Shown: positions 29,458 to 38,662 of the stretch, piece by piece
Position numbering within the stretch: the first letter of the stretch is position 1
How the letters are laid out: each line of letters opens with the position of its first letter
NCBI GenBank assembly: GCA_004144185.1
Contig: SEFP01000002.1
Span: 744,001 to 808,000 of the forward strand
DNA length: 64,000 nt
Direction of reading: 5' to 3'
Source of the DNA: Sphingobacteriales bacterium
GTDB taxonomy: Bacteria > Bacteroidota > Bacteroidia > Chitinophagales > Chitinophagaceae
The notes under the pieces: generated by a model
Databases searched by the model: none
What the model was told of the DNA's origin: nothing
What the model saw: the letters and a program-made list of their open reading frames with translations, nothing else
Program-made: the position numbers and the translations under genes

Positions 29458-30864
29458 ATGTCCTTTCTGCAAAAATTCTTTCAGCTGCTGGACCCCACCC
29501 CGCTACGGCCCAAACGCCGGGCGCCCATCACCATCCGGAAAACCCAGCCCATGCCTGCGGTACAGGAGACCTTGATAGGCCCTCCACTGGAGGGGCTGGA
29601 ATACATTCAGTTTGGCCACTTCAGCGACAACAACCGTACGCCTGCACAGAAAGAGTACTGGGGAGAAGCACAAACCCTGTTTGAAGCCAAAAAATATACC
29701 GAGTCGTTGCAGGTGTTTCTGCAATATCTGTTTGATAAAAAAGAAGCGGCCGTAGCCTGGCATACGGCCGCCGATGGCATCCTGCATTTCGAGCTTTCAC
29801 AGGGCACCCGGCTGATTACCGGCGCCTTCGATGGCCGGTTTCTGCATGCAGCTGCACCCCTGGCCCGCACCCAGAATGCGGGGACCGCAGTGATGCGCCG
29901 GTTGCTGGAATTGAATTATGAACTGCGCTACACCAGCGTCGGCATGAGCAGTGAAGGCATTTTTTACCTGGTATTTGATACCGATGCCGAAACCGCCAGT
30001 CCGCACAAGCTGTTTGCAGGACTGGAAGAACTCGCTATTAAAGCAGACCGGCAGGACGATAGTCTGCTGACCGATTTTGAAAACCTGGAGCCGGTTGGTG
30101 AAGCCCTTATCGAGCCGCTGTCCGATCAGGAGATCAAAACCAAAGTGCTCGCGTTCCGGAACTGGATTCAGCATGCGTTGCAAATGGCCGATACCTTTGA
30201 CGTAGATACCTATGCCGGGGCCATTGCCGAACTATACCTCACTACTATTTACCGGCTCGACTTCCTGCTGTCGCCCGACGGACGGCTGATGCTGGAAATC
30301 GAACGTATTTCCGGATTGTACTGGCGTCAGAAAGACAAAGCTGTAGTGCTGCGCAACCGCGAGATTAAGGCTGCACTGGAACAACTGCTTCAGTGGACGC
30401 CGGACGAGATCAGCCAGTGTCTACACCGGACCCGCAGTACCTTCTCCCTCACCGATGATCCGCAACCCGACAAAATGCGCGATCACATTCTGGGGTCGCT
30501 GAAGAGTTCAGAAACCTATGAAGCGCGCCACCAGAAACAGCTGGCTGCCTGCCTGCTGGAATACGGACCGCTCTACAATCTGTATCTCTACACGATGCCC
30601 GATGTTATCCGCGATCTTTCGATCGTACTGTTTGCAGTCTGGCATCCCCGCTACTTCAACGATTTGGGACTTCGGAAACCCTTCTACGACATCCAGACCC
30701 ACAAGCTTGCCGAAAGGCACATCAAGGAAACGGTACAGGCACTGATCAAACCGTGGAAAGAAACGTTTCCATCGCTGGCATTTGACCTGTCGAAAGTCAG
30801 CTTCCGGAACCGCTACGAGTTTGGCCGCAGCTATGCTGCGCAGCTGGCACAGGTTGTTATCTAA
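29458..30864 (+). CDS. Conserved hypothetical protein
   Basis: 468-aa ORF with good coding character; no family recognised. Confidence 0.7.
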   Translation: MSFLQKFFQLLDPTPLRPKRRAPITIRKTQPMPAVQETLIGPPLEGLEYIQFGHFSDNNRTPAQKEYWGEAQTLFEAKKYTESLQVFLQYLFDKKEAAVAWHTAADGILHFELSQGTRLITGAFDGRFLHAAAPLARTQNAGTAVMRRLLELNYELRYTSVGMSSEGIFYLVFDTDAETASPHKLFAGLEELAIKADRQDDSLLTDFENLEPVGEALIEPLSDQEIKTKVLAFRNWIQHALQMADTFDVDTYAGAIAELYLTTIYRLDFLLSPDGRLMLEIERISGLYWRQKDKAVVLRNREIKAALEQLLQWTPDEISQCLHRTRSTFSLTDDPQPDKMRDHILGSLKSSETYEARHQKQLAACLLEYGPLYNLYLYTMPDVIRDLSIVLFAVWHPRYFNDLGLRKPFYDIQTHKLAERHIKETVQALIKPWKETFPSLAFDLSKVSFRNRYEFGRSYAAQLAQVVI

Positions 30865-31862
30865 AAAAGCGATTCGCTGGCCCACGCGTCCAAGGAAGCA
30901 CTGGCTGCAATCGAAGCCACTACCGTTCCGGAAAGAGCATTCCACTCGGCTGCGTTTTCTTCTTTACCAAACGTAAACGTCTGAAGACCGACCTGCTGTT
31001 GCATGGCCCAGCGCAGCACTTCGCGGGCGGTAAACGGCGCAATGCCGGGCACCCGCAGTTTTCGGGGCATACCGGCCTGCGCAGCCGTTTCCGTAAGGAA
31101 TTGAATAAGCGTCGTTTCACCGGCAGCACCGTCCGTTTCCAAAATAGGGATCGCCCCCAAACCGGCCTGGTCAACGGTATCAGCGGCATACAGGATGGTT
31201 CCGGAAGCAGTTATGGCAAGACCCAATGTCCAAACGGCATCAGGGCGTTGGCGTCGTAACAGTCCGTCGCGTCCGGCGGGCCGGACAACAGGCGTGGCTT
31301 TTTTACGGGCGCGGCGCTGGTATAACCGGCCTTCCTTGTAGATCCGGCGGATTTGCTTGCGTGGCCATTTGGGAGCAATGCGCCGCAGCAATACGATCAG
31401 TTCTTCAAACTGCCGCGACGGATCTTCTTCCAGCAACCGGCACAGGGTTTCATAGACCTCACGGTCGTCGGCCTCGGGCTTACGTACTTTATGCTCAAAC
31501 GCTTCTACCGAAAGTCCGGCGATGGCACAGGCCTGTGCAATGGAGACCGTATGCTTGCGTACCAGCTGGCGCACGATGGCCTGCCGTACGGAAGTTGCTT
31601 CGTCAACTACCGCGAGCGCATCCTGCAGCATTTGCCACCGGGCCGTGCCACTCCGCTGTGCAGCAATTTCTACGACGACTGGTGCGGCTTCAATTGCTGT
31701 TTCGGTAATGGCTTCCGCTTCCGGAAACTCGGCCAGCCAGTTGTACAGTGTAGCCCGCGAAATACCGGCCTGTTCCATTACCTGCTTTACGCTAAGCGCA
31801 CCGCTACGGCGTTGCTTGACCCATTGCAGCCGTTGTTCCTCGTCGTATCGGTGGACATTCAT
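30861..31862 (-). CDS. IS3-family transposase-derived protein with apparently degenerate DDE domain
   Basis: N-terminal YDEEQRLQWVKQRRSGALSVKQVMEQAGISRATLYNWLAEF (OrfA-type HTH), fused to FEELIVLLRRIAPKWPRKQIRRIYKEGRLYQRRARKK (OrfB HTH_21-like) and an rve-like remnant. Confidence 0.75.
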   Translation of the reverse strand: MNVHRYDEEQRLQWVKQRRSGALSVKQVMEQAGISRATLYNWLAEFPEAEAITETAIEAAPVVVEIAAQRSGTARWQMLQDALAVVDEATSVRQAIVRQLVRKHTVSIAQACAIAGLSVEAFEHKVRKPEADDREVYETLCRLLEEDPSRQFEELIVLLRRIAPKWPRKQIRRIYKEGRLYQRRARKKATPVVRPAGRDGLLRRQRPDAVWTLGLAITASGTILYAADTVDQAGLGAIPILETDGAAGETTLIQFLTETAAQAGMPRKLRVPGIAPFTAREVLRWAMQQQVGLQTFTFGKEENAAEWNALSGTVVASIAASASLDAWASESLF

Positions 31863-31897
31863 TTCCGGAAAGTAAAAAGCCTGCGGTTACGTCTGGC

Positions 31898-32884
31898 CTA
31901 AGGTACTTCTACAGCGTTTAGAACGGCATCCAGTACCTGAGACATCTGGATGCCTTCGGCTTCAGCCTCATAGCTGAGTCCCAGCCGGTGACGCAGTACG
32001 TCCGGGAATACCGCCCGTACATCGTCCGGAATCACATAGGCGCGGCGTTTCAGAAAGGCCCGGGCTTTGGCTGCATGCGCCAGTCCGATCGACGCCCGTG
32101 GCGAAGCGCCATAGGAAATGTAAGGCTTCCACTTTTCCAACCGGTTTTCGGCCGGATAGCGGGTTGCAAAAACAAGATTTACAATATAGTTTTCGATCTT
32201 CTCGTCCATGTACAGTTCCCGTATCAGCTGCCGTGCCTGCAGCAGCGTTTGCGGCGATACGACCGGCTGGATCGGTGGCACCCCATTGGGCAACAGTGAC
32301 TGGCGGATAATTTGTTTTTCGTCTTCTTTTTCCGGATACCCGACCAGCACTTTCATCAGAAACCGGTCGGCCTGTGCTTCCGGAAGTTCGTAGGTTCCTT
32401 CCTGCTCAATCGGGTTTTGAGTTGCCAGCACCAGGAAAGGTTCGTCCAGCCGGAAGGTAGTGTCGCCGATGGTGACCTGCCGTTCCTGCATGGCTTCGAG
32501 CAATGCACTCTGCACCTTGGCCGGTGCGCGGTTGATTTCATCGGCCAGAATCAGGTTGGCGAAGATGGGACCTTTGCGCACCGAGAAACTGTGCTCCTGC
32601 GGATTGTAAATGGTGGTGCCCAGCACATCGGCAGGCAACAGATCAGGGGTAAACTGAATTCGCGAAAACCGGGCATCAATGGCGGCTGCCAAGCTTTTCA
32701 CTACCAGCGTTTTAGCCAGTCCGGGAACACCTTCCAGCAATACGTGGCCGCCGGCCAGCAGACTGATCAACAGCCGTTCTACCAGATGCTGCTGCCCGAC
32801 CACCTGTGTAGCCAAGGATTGGGTCAGGGCATCTACAAAAGCAGATTCCCGTTCGATGCGGGCCGAAAGTGCTTGCAAATCCAT
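31898..32884 (-). CDS. MoxR-family AAA+ ATPase
   Basis: GGHVLLEGVPGLAKTLVVKSLA, LILADEINRAPAKVQSALLEAMQERQVTIG, FLVLATQNPIEQEGTYELPEAQADRFL. Confidence 0.95.
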   Translation of the reverse strand: MDLQALSARIERESAFVDALTQSLATQVVGQQHLVERLLISLLAGGHVLLEGVPGLAKTLVVKSLAAAIDARFSRIQFTPDLLPADVLGTTIYNPQEHSFSVRKGPIFANLILADEINRAPAKVQSALLEAMQERQVTIGDTTFRLDEPFLVLATQNPIEQEGTYELPEAQADRFLMKVLVGYPEKEDEKQIIRQSLLPNGVPPIQPVVSPQTLLQARQLIRELYMDEKIENYIVNLVFATRYPAENRLEKWKPYISYGASPRASIGLAHAAKARAFLKRRAYVIPDDVRAVFPDVLRHRLGLSYEAEAEGIQMSQVLDAVLNAVEVP

Positions 32885-32963
32885 AGGACCACAAAGCTAA
32901 GGCAAGGGCTCTCATTTCGGCTTCAGGTTCCGAAAGGGTCCGTTGCAGTGCTTCCGGACGTTT

Positions 32964-33713
32964 TTAACGGGCGCGGTGGTACAGCGAACTTTTAACCAGC
33001 CCCCATTTGTGAAGGCGATGCACCAGGCTCACCCGCAGTACACCCAGGCCGTACTTAGAGCTACGCGCAAAGTTGATGGAAGAGGCTTCCTCAAAATATT
33101 TGGTCGGGCAGGTCACTTCACCGATCTCAAAACCGTTCATAAAGATCTGCGAGATCATCTCGTTGTCAAATACGAAATCGTCAGAGTTGTGGGTAAAATC
33201 GATGCTTTGAATGACCTCTTTACTAAACGCCCGGTAACCGGTATGATATTCCGATAGCTTTTCGCCAATCAGGAGGTTTTGGAACATGGTCAGAAACCGG
33301 TTGGCGACATACTTATACATCGGCATCCCACCTTTGAGCGCACCCTTACCTAGAATACGCGATCCGAATGACACCGGATACACGTCGTAAGCGATCATAG
33401 CGGCCATGGAATGAAGCAGGGTCGGCGTATACTGATAATCCGGATGCAGCATCACAACGATATCTGCACCCAGTTCCATTGCTTTGGCATAGCAGCTTTT
33501 CTGGTTGCCACCGTAGCCCCGGTTGACCGGATGCCGCACGATATGCCGGATGCCGATCTGCTCAGCGACTTCCACCGTATTGTCGGGACTGTTATCATCG
33601 ACCAAGACTACATCATCTACAATGTCGAAGGGAATTTCACGGTAGGTACGTTCCAGTGTCAAGGCTGCGCGATACGCCGGTAGGACTACGATTATTTTTT
33701 TGCCGTTGAGCAT
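32964..33713 (-). CDS. Family 2 glycosyltransferase
   Basis: IIVVLPAYRAALTLERTYREIP, VVLVDDNSPDNT, DIVVMLHPDYQYTP. Confidence 0.92.
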   Translation of the reverse strand: MLNGKKIIVVLPAYRAALTLERTYREIPFDIVDDVVLVDDNSPDNTVEVAEQIGIRHIVRHPVNRGYGGNQKSCYAKAMELGADIVVMLHPDYQYTPTLLHSMAAMIAYDVYPVSFGSRILGKGALKGGMPMYKYVANRFLTMFQNLLIGEKLSEYHTGYRAFSKEVIQSIDFTHNSDDFVFDNEMISQIFMNGFEIGEVTCPTKYFEEASSINFARSSKYGLGVLRVSLVHRLHKWGLVKSSLYHRAR

Positions 33714-33748
33714 AAGTGGGCGAAAATAAGTCAGGAAACGGTGGTTTA

Positions 33749-34234
33749 CTAGGTACGGCTGCCCGCATCAAAGACTTCAGTGGCCGACATCTTCATACCG
33801 GTAACGACCAGATTGCTGGTGGTATGTGCCAGCAGCACGCCCGTTTCGTTGTAAACATGCACTTCGGCGTTGATGATTTTTTTACCTTCCCGGACAATCC
33901 GGCTCCGGGCTTGAATCACTTCCCCGACCCGGGCGGTATAGAGAAAATCCGTGTTCAGATTGACAGTGGTATAATGTTGTTCCAGTCCCAGGCTGATAAT
34001 GGCCCAGCCGATAGCCTCATCGCACAACGTAGCCATCATCCCCCCGTGGATACCGCCATACGGGTTGGCCATTTCGGGCCGCACCGGCATCGACAGCATC
34101 GCCTCACCGCGGGCCACTTCTTCAAGCGTCATTCCCAGCCAGTTGCCGGTCGGAGAACGGGTATCCTGCACTTTTTTATGCAGATAGCGCTCCCGCATCT
34201 GATTGAGAATGACATCGGGGTGGGTAGACGACAT
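33749..34234 (-). CDS. PaaI-family hotdog thioesterase
   Basis: RPEMANPYGGIHGGMMATLCDEAIGWAI. Confidence 0.88.
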   Translation of the reverse strand: MSSTHPDVILNQMRERYLHKKVQDTRSPTGNWLGMTLEEVARGEAMLSMPVRPEMANPYGGIHGGMMATLCDEAIGWAIISLGLEQHYTTVNLNTDFLYTARVGEVIQARSRIVREGKKIINAEVHVYNETGVLLAHTTSNLVVTGMKMSATEVFDAGSRT

Positions 34235-34357
34235 GGCCTGTGCAAAAAAAGTTCCGGAATAAAATAAAGCCGCAAAAGTACTTCTTCGGATGGGCGGACA
34301 AACCCATCGGCCTTATTTTCGTTCTTTCATCGTCGGTTTTATCCCTTTTCAACAATC

Positions 34358-35323
34358 ATGACCATCACCCAGCTCGAGTATATTGTAGGCGTAGCCACCT
34401 ACCAGAGTTTTGTGGCTGCTGCTGAGAAATGCTTTGTCACCCAGCCCACCCTGAGTATGCAGATCCAGAAGCTGGAGGAAGAGCTGGGGATTAAAATCTT
34501 TGACCGGACCAAACATCCGATTGCAGTAACGGACGCCGGTAAAGCAGTGGTTGCTCAGGCCAAAACGGCCTTGGCTGAAATCCGGAAAATCCATGCAATC
34601 ATTCAGGATCAGGAAGGTTTGATTACAGGCCGGTTCCGGCTGGCGGTGATTCCGACCCTGGCCCCCACCCTGATTCCGCAACTGCTGAGTGCGTTTAACC
34701 AATCGCATCCGGGCGTGCAACTGCTGATCCGGGAAATGGAAACACAGGCGCTGATCAAAGCCCTCCGGGACAATGAAATAGACGTCGGATTGCTGAGTTT
34801 GCCGGTAGAAGCCGCGGGCATCCGGGAACATCCCATTTTTGAAGAGCCGCTGGTCGCGTATTTCTCCGAAACCGGTTGCGAAGCGGCCTTGGCTAAAAAG
34901 CGGATTTCACCAGCCGATGTAGACCTCCGCCGGATCTGGATGCTGAATGAAGGCCATTGCCTGCGCAATCAGGTGCTGGACCTGTGCAGCGATTACCTTG
35001 ATACCCTTCAGGCCGATCAGCCGTTTCGCTATGACAGCAGCAATGTAGAAACCCTGCACCGGATGGTAGATGCCAATCCCGGTACGCTGACCATTCTTCC
35101 GGAACTGTCGCTGCAGTCATTCAATGAGGATATGCTCGACCGCGTCCGGTATTTCGAAGATCCGGAACCGGTGCGGGAAGTAGGACTGGCAACAACCGAG
35201 TATTTTGTGCATAGCAGCCTGCTGGAAAAGCTCAGCGACACCCTGACGAGCCTGATTCCGGAAAAAATGCGGACCCAGAAGAAAGGTCGGAGAGTGCTTC
35301 GGATTCAAAGCGCCCGGCTGTAA
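34358..35323 (+). CDS. LysR-family regulator, OxyR-like
   Basis: MTITQLEYIVGVATYQSFVAAAEKCFVTQPTLSMQIQKLEEELGIKIFDRTK. Confidence 0.9.
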   Translation: MTITQLEYIVGVATYQSFVAAAEKCFVTQPTLSMQIQKLEEELGIKIFDRTKHPIAVTDAGKAVVAQAKTALAEIRKIHAIIQDQEGLITGRFRLAVIPTLAPTLIPQLLSAFNQSHPGVQLLIREMETQALIKALRDNEIDVGLLSLPVEAAGIREHPIFEEPLVAYFSETGCEAALAKKRISPADVDLRRIWMLNEGHCLRNQVLDLCSDYLDTLQADQPFRYDSSNVETLHRMVDANPGTLTILPELSLQSFNEDMLDRVRYFEDPEPVREVGLATTEYFVHSSLLEKLSDTLTSLIPEKMRTQKKGRRVLRIQSARL

Positions 35324-35989
35324 TCAGGGCTTTTGCCAGAGCACGATGCGGTTGATCCCGTGCGACCGGACCTGATAGCCCGGAAGCACCCGATCCAGGG
35401 TTGCAGAAAGGCGGAGCCACTGTGCATCCTCGTTGATAATGTAATTCATGATAAAGGTTCCTCCGGGACGCAGCCGTTGCAGGCAGTGTTCCAGAAATGG
35501 GCGTTCCAGCGCGAACTCCGGTACCTGCCGCCCCCGGAATACATCCAGAATCAGCGCATCAAACGAATCAGTTTCCTGCGTTACATACAAGCTGGCATCC
35601 TCACAAATCAGTTCCACATGGTGGGCATGCCCGGCGGCCCCCAGCAGCGTTCCGGCCAGTTCCAGAATGGCTTCATCAATATCGACCAGCGTCATGTGGG
35701 GTTGTAACCGGTAGTTCCGGCTCAGCACCTGCACTGCACTTCCCAGACCGGCGCCCAGCACCACTACATCGTTCCAGGACACCAGTACCCGACGCCCCAA
35801 CGCACCAAAGGCTTTGAGCATGGGCGTATACGCCGCACCGTCCGAATAAAAAGCGTCTTCAGTAGCCAGCTGCCACCGGCCGCGGTAGCGGAACAGTTCC
35901 AGCCTTGCGTGTACAGGACTGCTGGTAGTCAGTACCCGGACCGGCACCAGCCAACTCAGGGTTTTTTGAAAAATGGAAAGGGTGAGCAA
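35324..35989 (-). CDS. Spermidine synthase-like methyltransferase-fold protein
   Basis: VVVLGAGLGSAVQVLSRN, MTLVDIDEAILELA, DALILDVFRGRQVPEF; start uncertain (the ORF-track start is TTG). Confidence 0.78.
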   Translation of the reverse strand: MLTLSIFQKTLSWLVPVRVLTTSSPVHARLELFRYRGRWQLATEDAFYSDGAAYTPMLKAFGALGRRVLVSWNDVVVLGAGLGSAVQVLSRNYRLQPHMTLVDIDEAILELAGTLLGAAGHAHHVELICEDASLYVTQETDSFDALILDVFRGRQVPEFALERPFLEHCLQRLRPGGTFIMNYIINEDAQWLRLSATLDRVLPGYQVRSHGINRIVLWQKP

Positions 35990-36014
35990 GTGCCAAAGCT
36001 ACTGCTCACCCTTT
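35978..36014 (-). terminator. Hairpin between M48 gene and downstream gene, overlapping the latter's annotated start
   Basis: AAAGGGTGAGCA ... TGCTCACCCTTT. Confidence 0.5.
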
Positions 36015-36031
36015 CTGTTAGAAGAATCTGC

Positions 36032-36848
36032 TTACTTGCCCTGTGGACGGTAATATTTCATTGCTTCCGGAAGCAGCTGCCGGATATTGTTGATCCGGGT
36101 TTCATCCGAAGGGTGGGTGCTCAAAAATTCCGGTGGCTTGTTACCGCCGCTGGCAGCTGCCATCCGTTGCCAGAATGGAATGGCTTCGTTTGGATTGTAT
36201 CCGGCCAGCGCTGCGAAGATGAGTCCCATCCGGTCGGCTTCAGACTCCTGATTACGGGCAAATTTGAGGGAACCGAGCTGTCCGCCAACGCCTACTGCGG
36301 CATTAAAAATATTGGCAGCCGCCGATGGGCGGCTTGACAGCACACTGGAAAGCGTCTGGCTTCCGAACTGTAACGCCATTTGCTGGCTCATCCGTTCGTT
36401 AGAGTGGTGGGCTATGGCGTGGCCGATTTCATGACCCATTACAATCGCCAGTCCGGCTTCGTTCTGGGTGAGCGGCAAAATGCCACTGTAGACCACTACT
36501 TTCCCGCCGGGCATACACCAGGCATTCGCTTCGTTGTTGTTCACCAGGTTAAATTCCCACTGGTAGCCGTTGATCTCTGCTTGTTGACCAATGCTATTCA
36601 TGTATGTACGAACCCCGTTGGCAATCCGGGTTCCGACCCGTTTGACCATTTCCGCATCGCGGGAAGAGGCACTTACCGGGCGGTTTTCACTTAAAAAGGC
36701 CACGTATTGCTGGTCGGCCATCTGGCGCATTTGCGTTTCGTCTACCAGCGAAAGCCCCCGCCGGCCGGTGACCGGATTGGTATAACAGGAGGAAAAGGTA
36801 AGCGCGGCACTCAGCGACACTAGGGTAAGGGAGAGGTTACGTTTCATA
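36032..36848 (-). CDS. M48-family metalloprotease lipoprotein
   Basis: Lipobox SSCYTN; NAWCMPGGKVVVYSGIL, IVMGHEIGHAIAHHSNERMSQ. Confidence 0.93.
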
Positions 36849-36963
36849 AGAGGGAGAAAAAAGAAATGATCAGAAGAGGCTTCCACAGCTGTTCCGGAAA
36901 AGACACTTGAGGATTCTTTTGGCTCCGCAACAAAAAGCGTGCACAGACCGTCAGCGAATAAAA

Positions 36964-36990
36964 AAACGCAACCTATTTACGGTTGCGTTT
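36964..36990 (-). terminator. Terminator overlapping the 3' end of plsY
   Basis: AAACGCAACC TATTTAC GGTTGCGTTT; the minus strand continues into a T-run. Confidence 0.8.
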
Positions 36991-37608
36991 CCCCAGCTTT
37001 ACTTTGCTTTCATTGCCTTGCAGCAATCGGTTGATATTCTTATGATGCGTTAGAATCACCATCAGCGCCGTAGCAACTGCGAATATCTTGTAGGTGAGTT
37101 CCGGTTCCCGGTAAATAAAGAAAATCAGAACCGGAAAGGAAATGCTTGCTACAATCGAGGACAGCGAAACATAGCGGGTCAGAAACAACATAAACAGGAA
37201 TACGGCTACCAGGCTCAGCGCTACCGGCGGCTGAATAGCCAGAATCATCCCAAATAAGGTAGCAATTCCTTTACCCCCGCGAAAACCGGCCCAGATCGGA
37301 AAAATGTGTCCCAGAACCGCGACCAGACCTAAAAAAATCTGAAGGTTGGTGATGGCTTCGGTATGCCAGCCATACTGCGACAGCAGCGAAAGCTTTACGG
37401 CTGCAAAGCCTTTCAGCATATCCACGATCATCACCCCCGTACCTGCCTTGGCACCCAAAACCCTGAAGGTATTGGTAGCCCCTGCATTTCCACTACCATG
37501 TTCCCGGATATCGATTCCATAGAATCGTTTGCTGACCCAGACCGCCGTTGGAATAGAGCCAATCAAATATGCAAGAATCAGTAAGGGTGCATTTGGGATA
37601 ACAGGCAT
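36973..37608 (-). CDS. plsY: Glycerol-3-phosphate acyltransferase PlsY
   Basis: AYLIGSIPTAVWVSK, REHGSGNAGATNTFRVLG, GFRGGKGIATLFG. Confidence 0.95.
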   Translation of the reverse strand: MPVIPNAPLLILAYLIGSIPTAVWVSKRFYGIDIREHGSGNAGATNTFRVLGAKAGTGVMIVDMLKGFAAVKLSLLSQYGWHTEAITNLQIFLGLVAVLGHIFPIWAGFRGGKGIATLFGMILAIQPPVALSLVAVFLFMLFLTRYVSLSSIVASISFPVLIFFIYREPELTYKIFAVATALMVILTHHKNINRLLQGNESKVKLGKRNRK

Positions 37609-37704
37609 TGATGCTATTTAGTATAAACGCGAGGTTCAAATATAGCCTTCACAACTGAAAATCCGTGCCCTCTTGGCAAAGAAATGCCTGCACAACCCTC
37701 ACTT

Positions 37705-38568
37705 TTAAGAAATGGCTGTGTCAAACTTTAAATAAATGTTGTCTTTCTTAAAACGCATACAGGCCCAGTTACCCTCATTCCAAATGGCTTCGGTCCGGAA
37801 TCCCACCTCTTCCATCGCAGTCTGCATCATAGGGACATCTTCATTCAAAATACCGCTGATGATCAATACACCTCCTGCACGTGTTGCAGCAGCCATTCCG
37901 GATGCATACTGAATGAGAATATTGCGGTTGATATTCGCGAGCAGTACGTCAAACGTTTCGTTTTGTGTTTGCTCCAAGGAACCCGTCCGGACTTCTATGT
38001 GGGTACAGGCATTAGCGCCGTTATTTTCCAGCATATTTTCCACAGCACCGGGATCATTTTCGATAGCCAGGATCCGGGTGGCGCCCATCTTTTCTGCCAA
38101 GATCGCCAGTACGCCCGTTCCGGAACCAAAATCCAGCACGGTTTTTTCCGGAACGGAAAGTTCCTGCATCGCCCGGATCATCATTCGGGTGGTTGCATGA
38201 TGGCCGGTTCCAAAAGACATTTTAGGGGTAATGCAGAGCTCATATTCATAGCCGGTTTCCGGAGAATGAAAAGCCGCCCGGATGCGACAGAACGACCCGA
38301 CTGTCACGGGCTCAAAGCTGGCTTCCCATTGTGCATTCCAGTTTTGAGACGGCAGGTCCTGAACGGAAGCGTCCAACCCGTGGTCAGCAAGCAGTTCTTC
38401 CACAGCCTCCGTTTGAATCTGTTCCGGAAGTCCATAGGCTTTTAGCAGGCCATCGCCTTCTTCCAGCCCTTCAAAACCCAGTTCCCACAAGTATGCCGAA
38501 AGCAGTTCCCGAAGCGAAGGGTCTGTACAGGCAATCGTCCATTCCTGATACTGTTGTGAGGGGGTCAT
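37705..38568 (-). CDS. prmA: Ribosomal protein L11 methyltransferase
   Basis: PKMSFGTGHHATTRMMIRAM, VLDFGSGTGVLAILAEKMGA, DVLLANINRNILIQY. Confidence 0.94.
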   Translation of the reverse strand: MTPSQQYQEWTIACTDPSLRELLSAYLWELGFEGLEEGDGLLKAYGLPEQIQTEAVEELLADHGLDASVQDLPSQNWNAQWEASFEPVTVGSFCRIRAAFHSPETGYEYELCITPKMSFGTGHHATTRMMIRAMQELSVPEKTVLDFGSGTGVLAILAEKMGATRILAIENDPGAVENMLENNGANACTHIEVRTGSLEQTQNETFDVLLANINRNILIQYASGMAAATRAGGVLIISGILNEDVPMMQTAMEEVGFRTEAIWNEGNWACMRFKKDNIYLKFDTAIS

Positions 38569-38601
38569 AGGTTGGGGGTACAAAGGGTCTGTAAAATGCA
38601 A

Positions 38602-38639
38602 AAATGGCCATCTGTCGTTAAACAGACGGCCATTTTTCA
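38602..38639. terminator. Intrinsic terminator after the OmpA/PorE-like gene
   Basis: AAAATGGCCATCTGTCGTTAAACAGACGGCCATTTTT. Confidence 0.82.
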
Positions 38640-38662
38640 AAGGAATTTTAAAAATCCGGTTC

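Noticed and set aside
30861-31862. Active IS3 insertion sequence
   Set aside because: Single fused frame, no noticeable terminal inverted repeats or second ORF, and catalytic motifs appear lost
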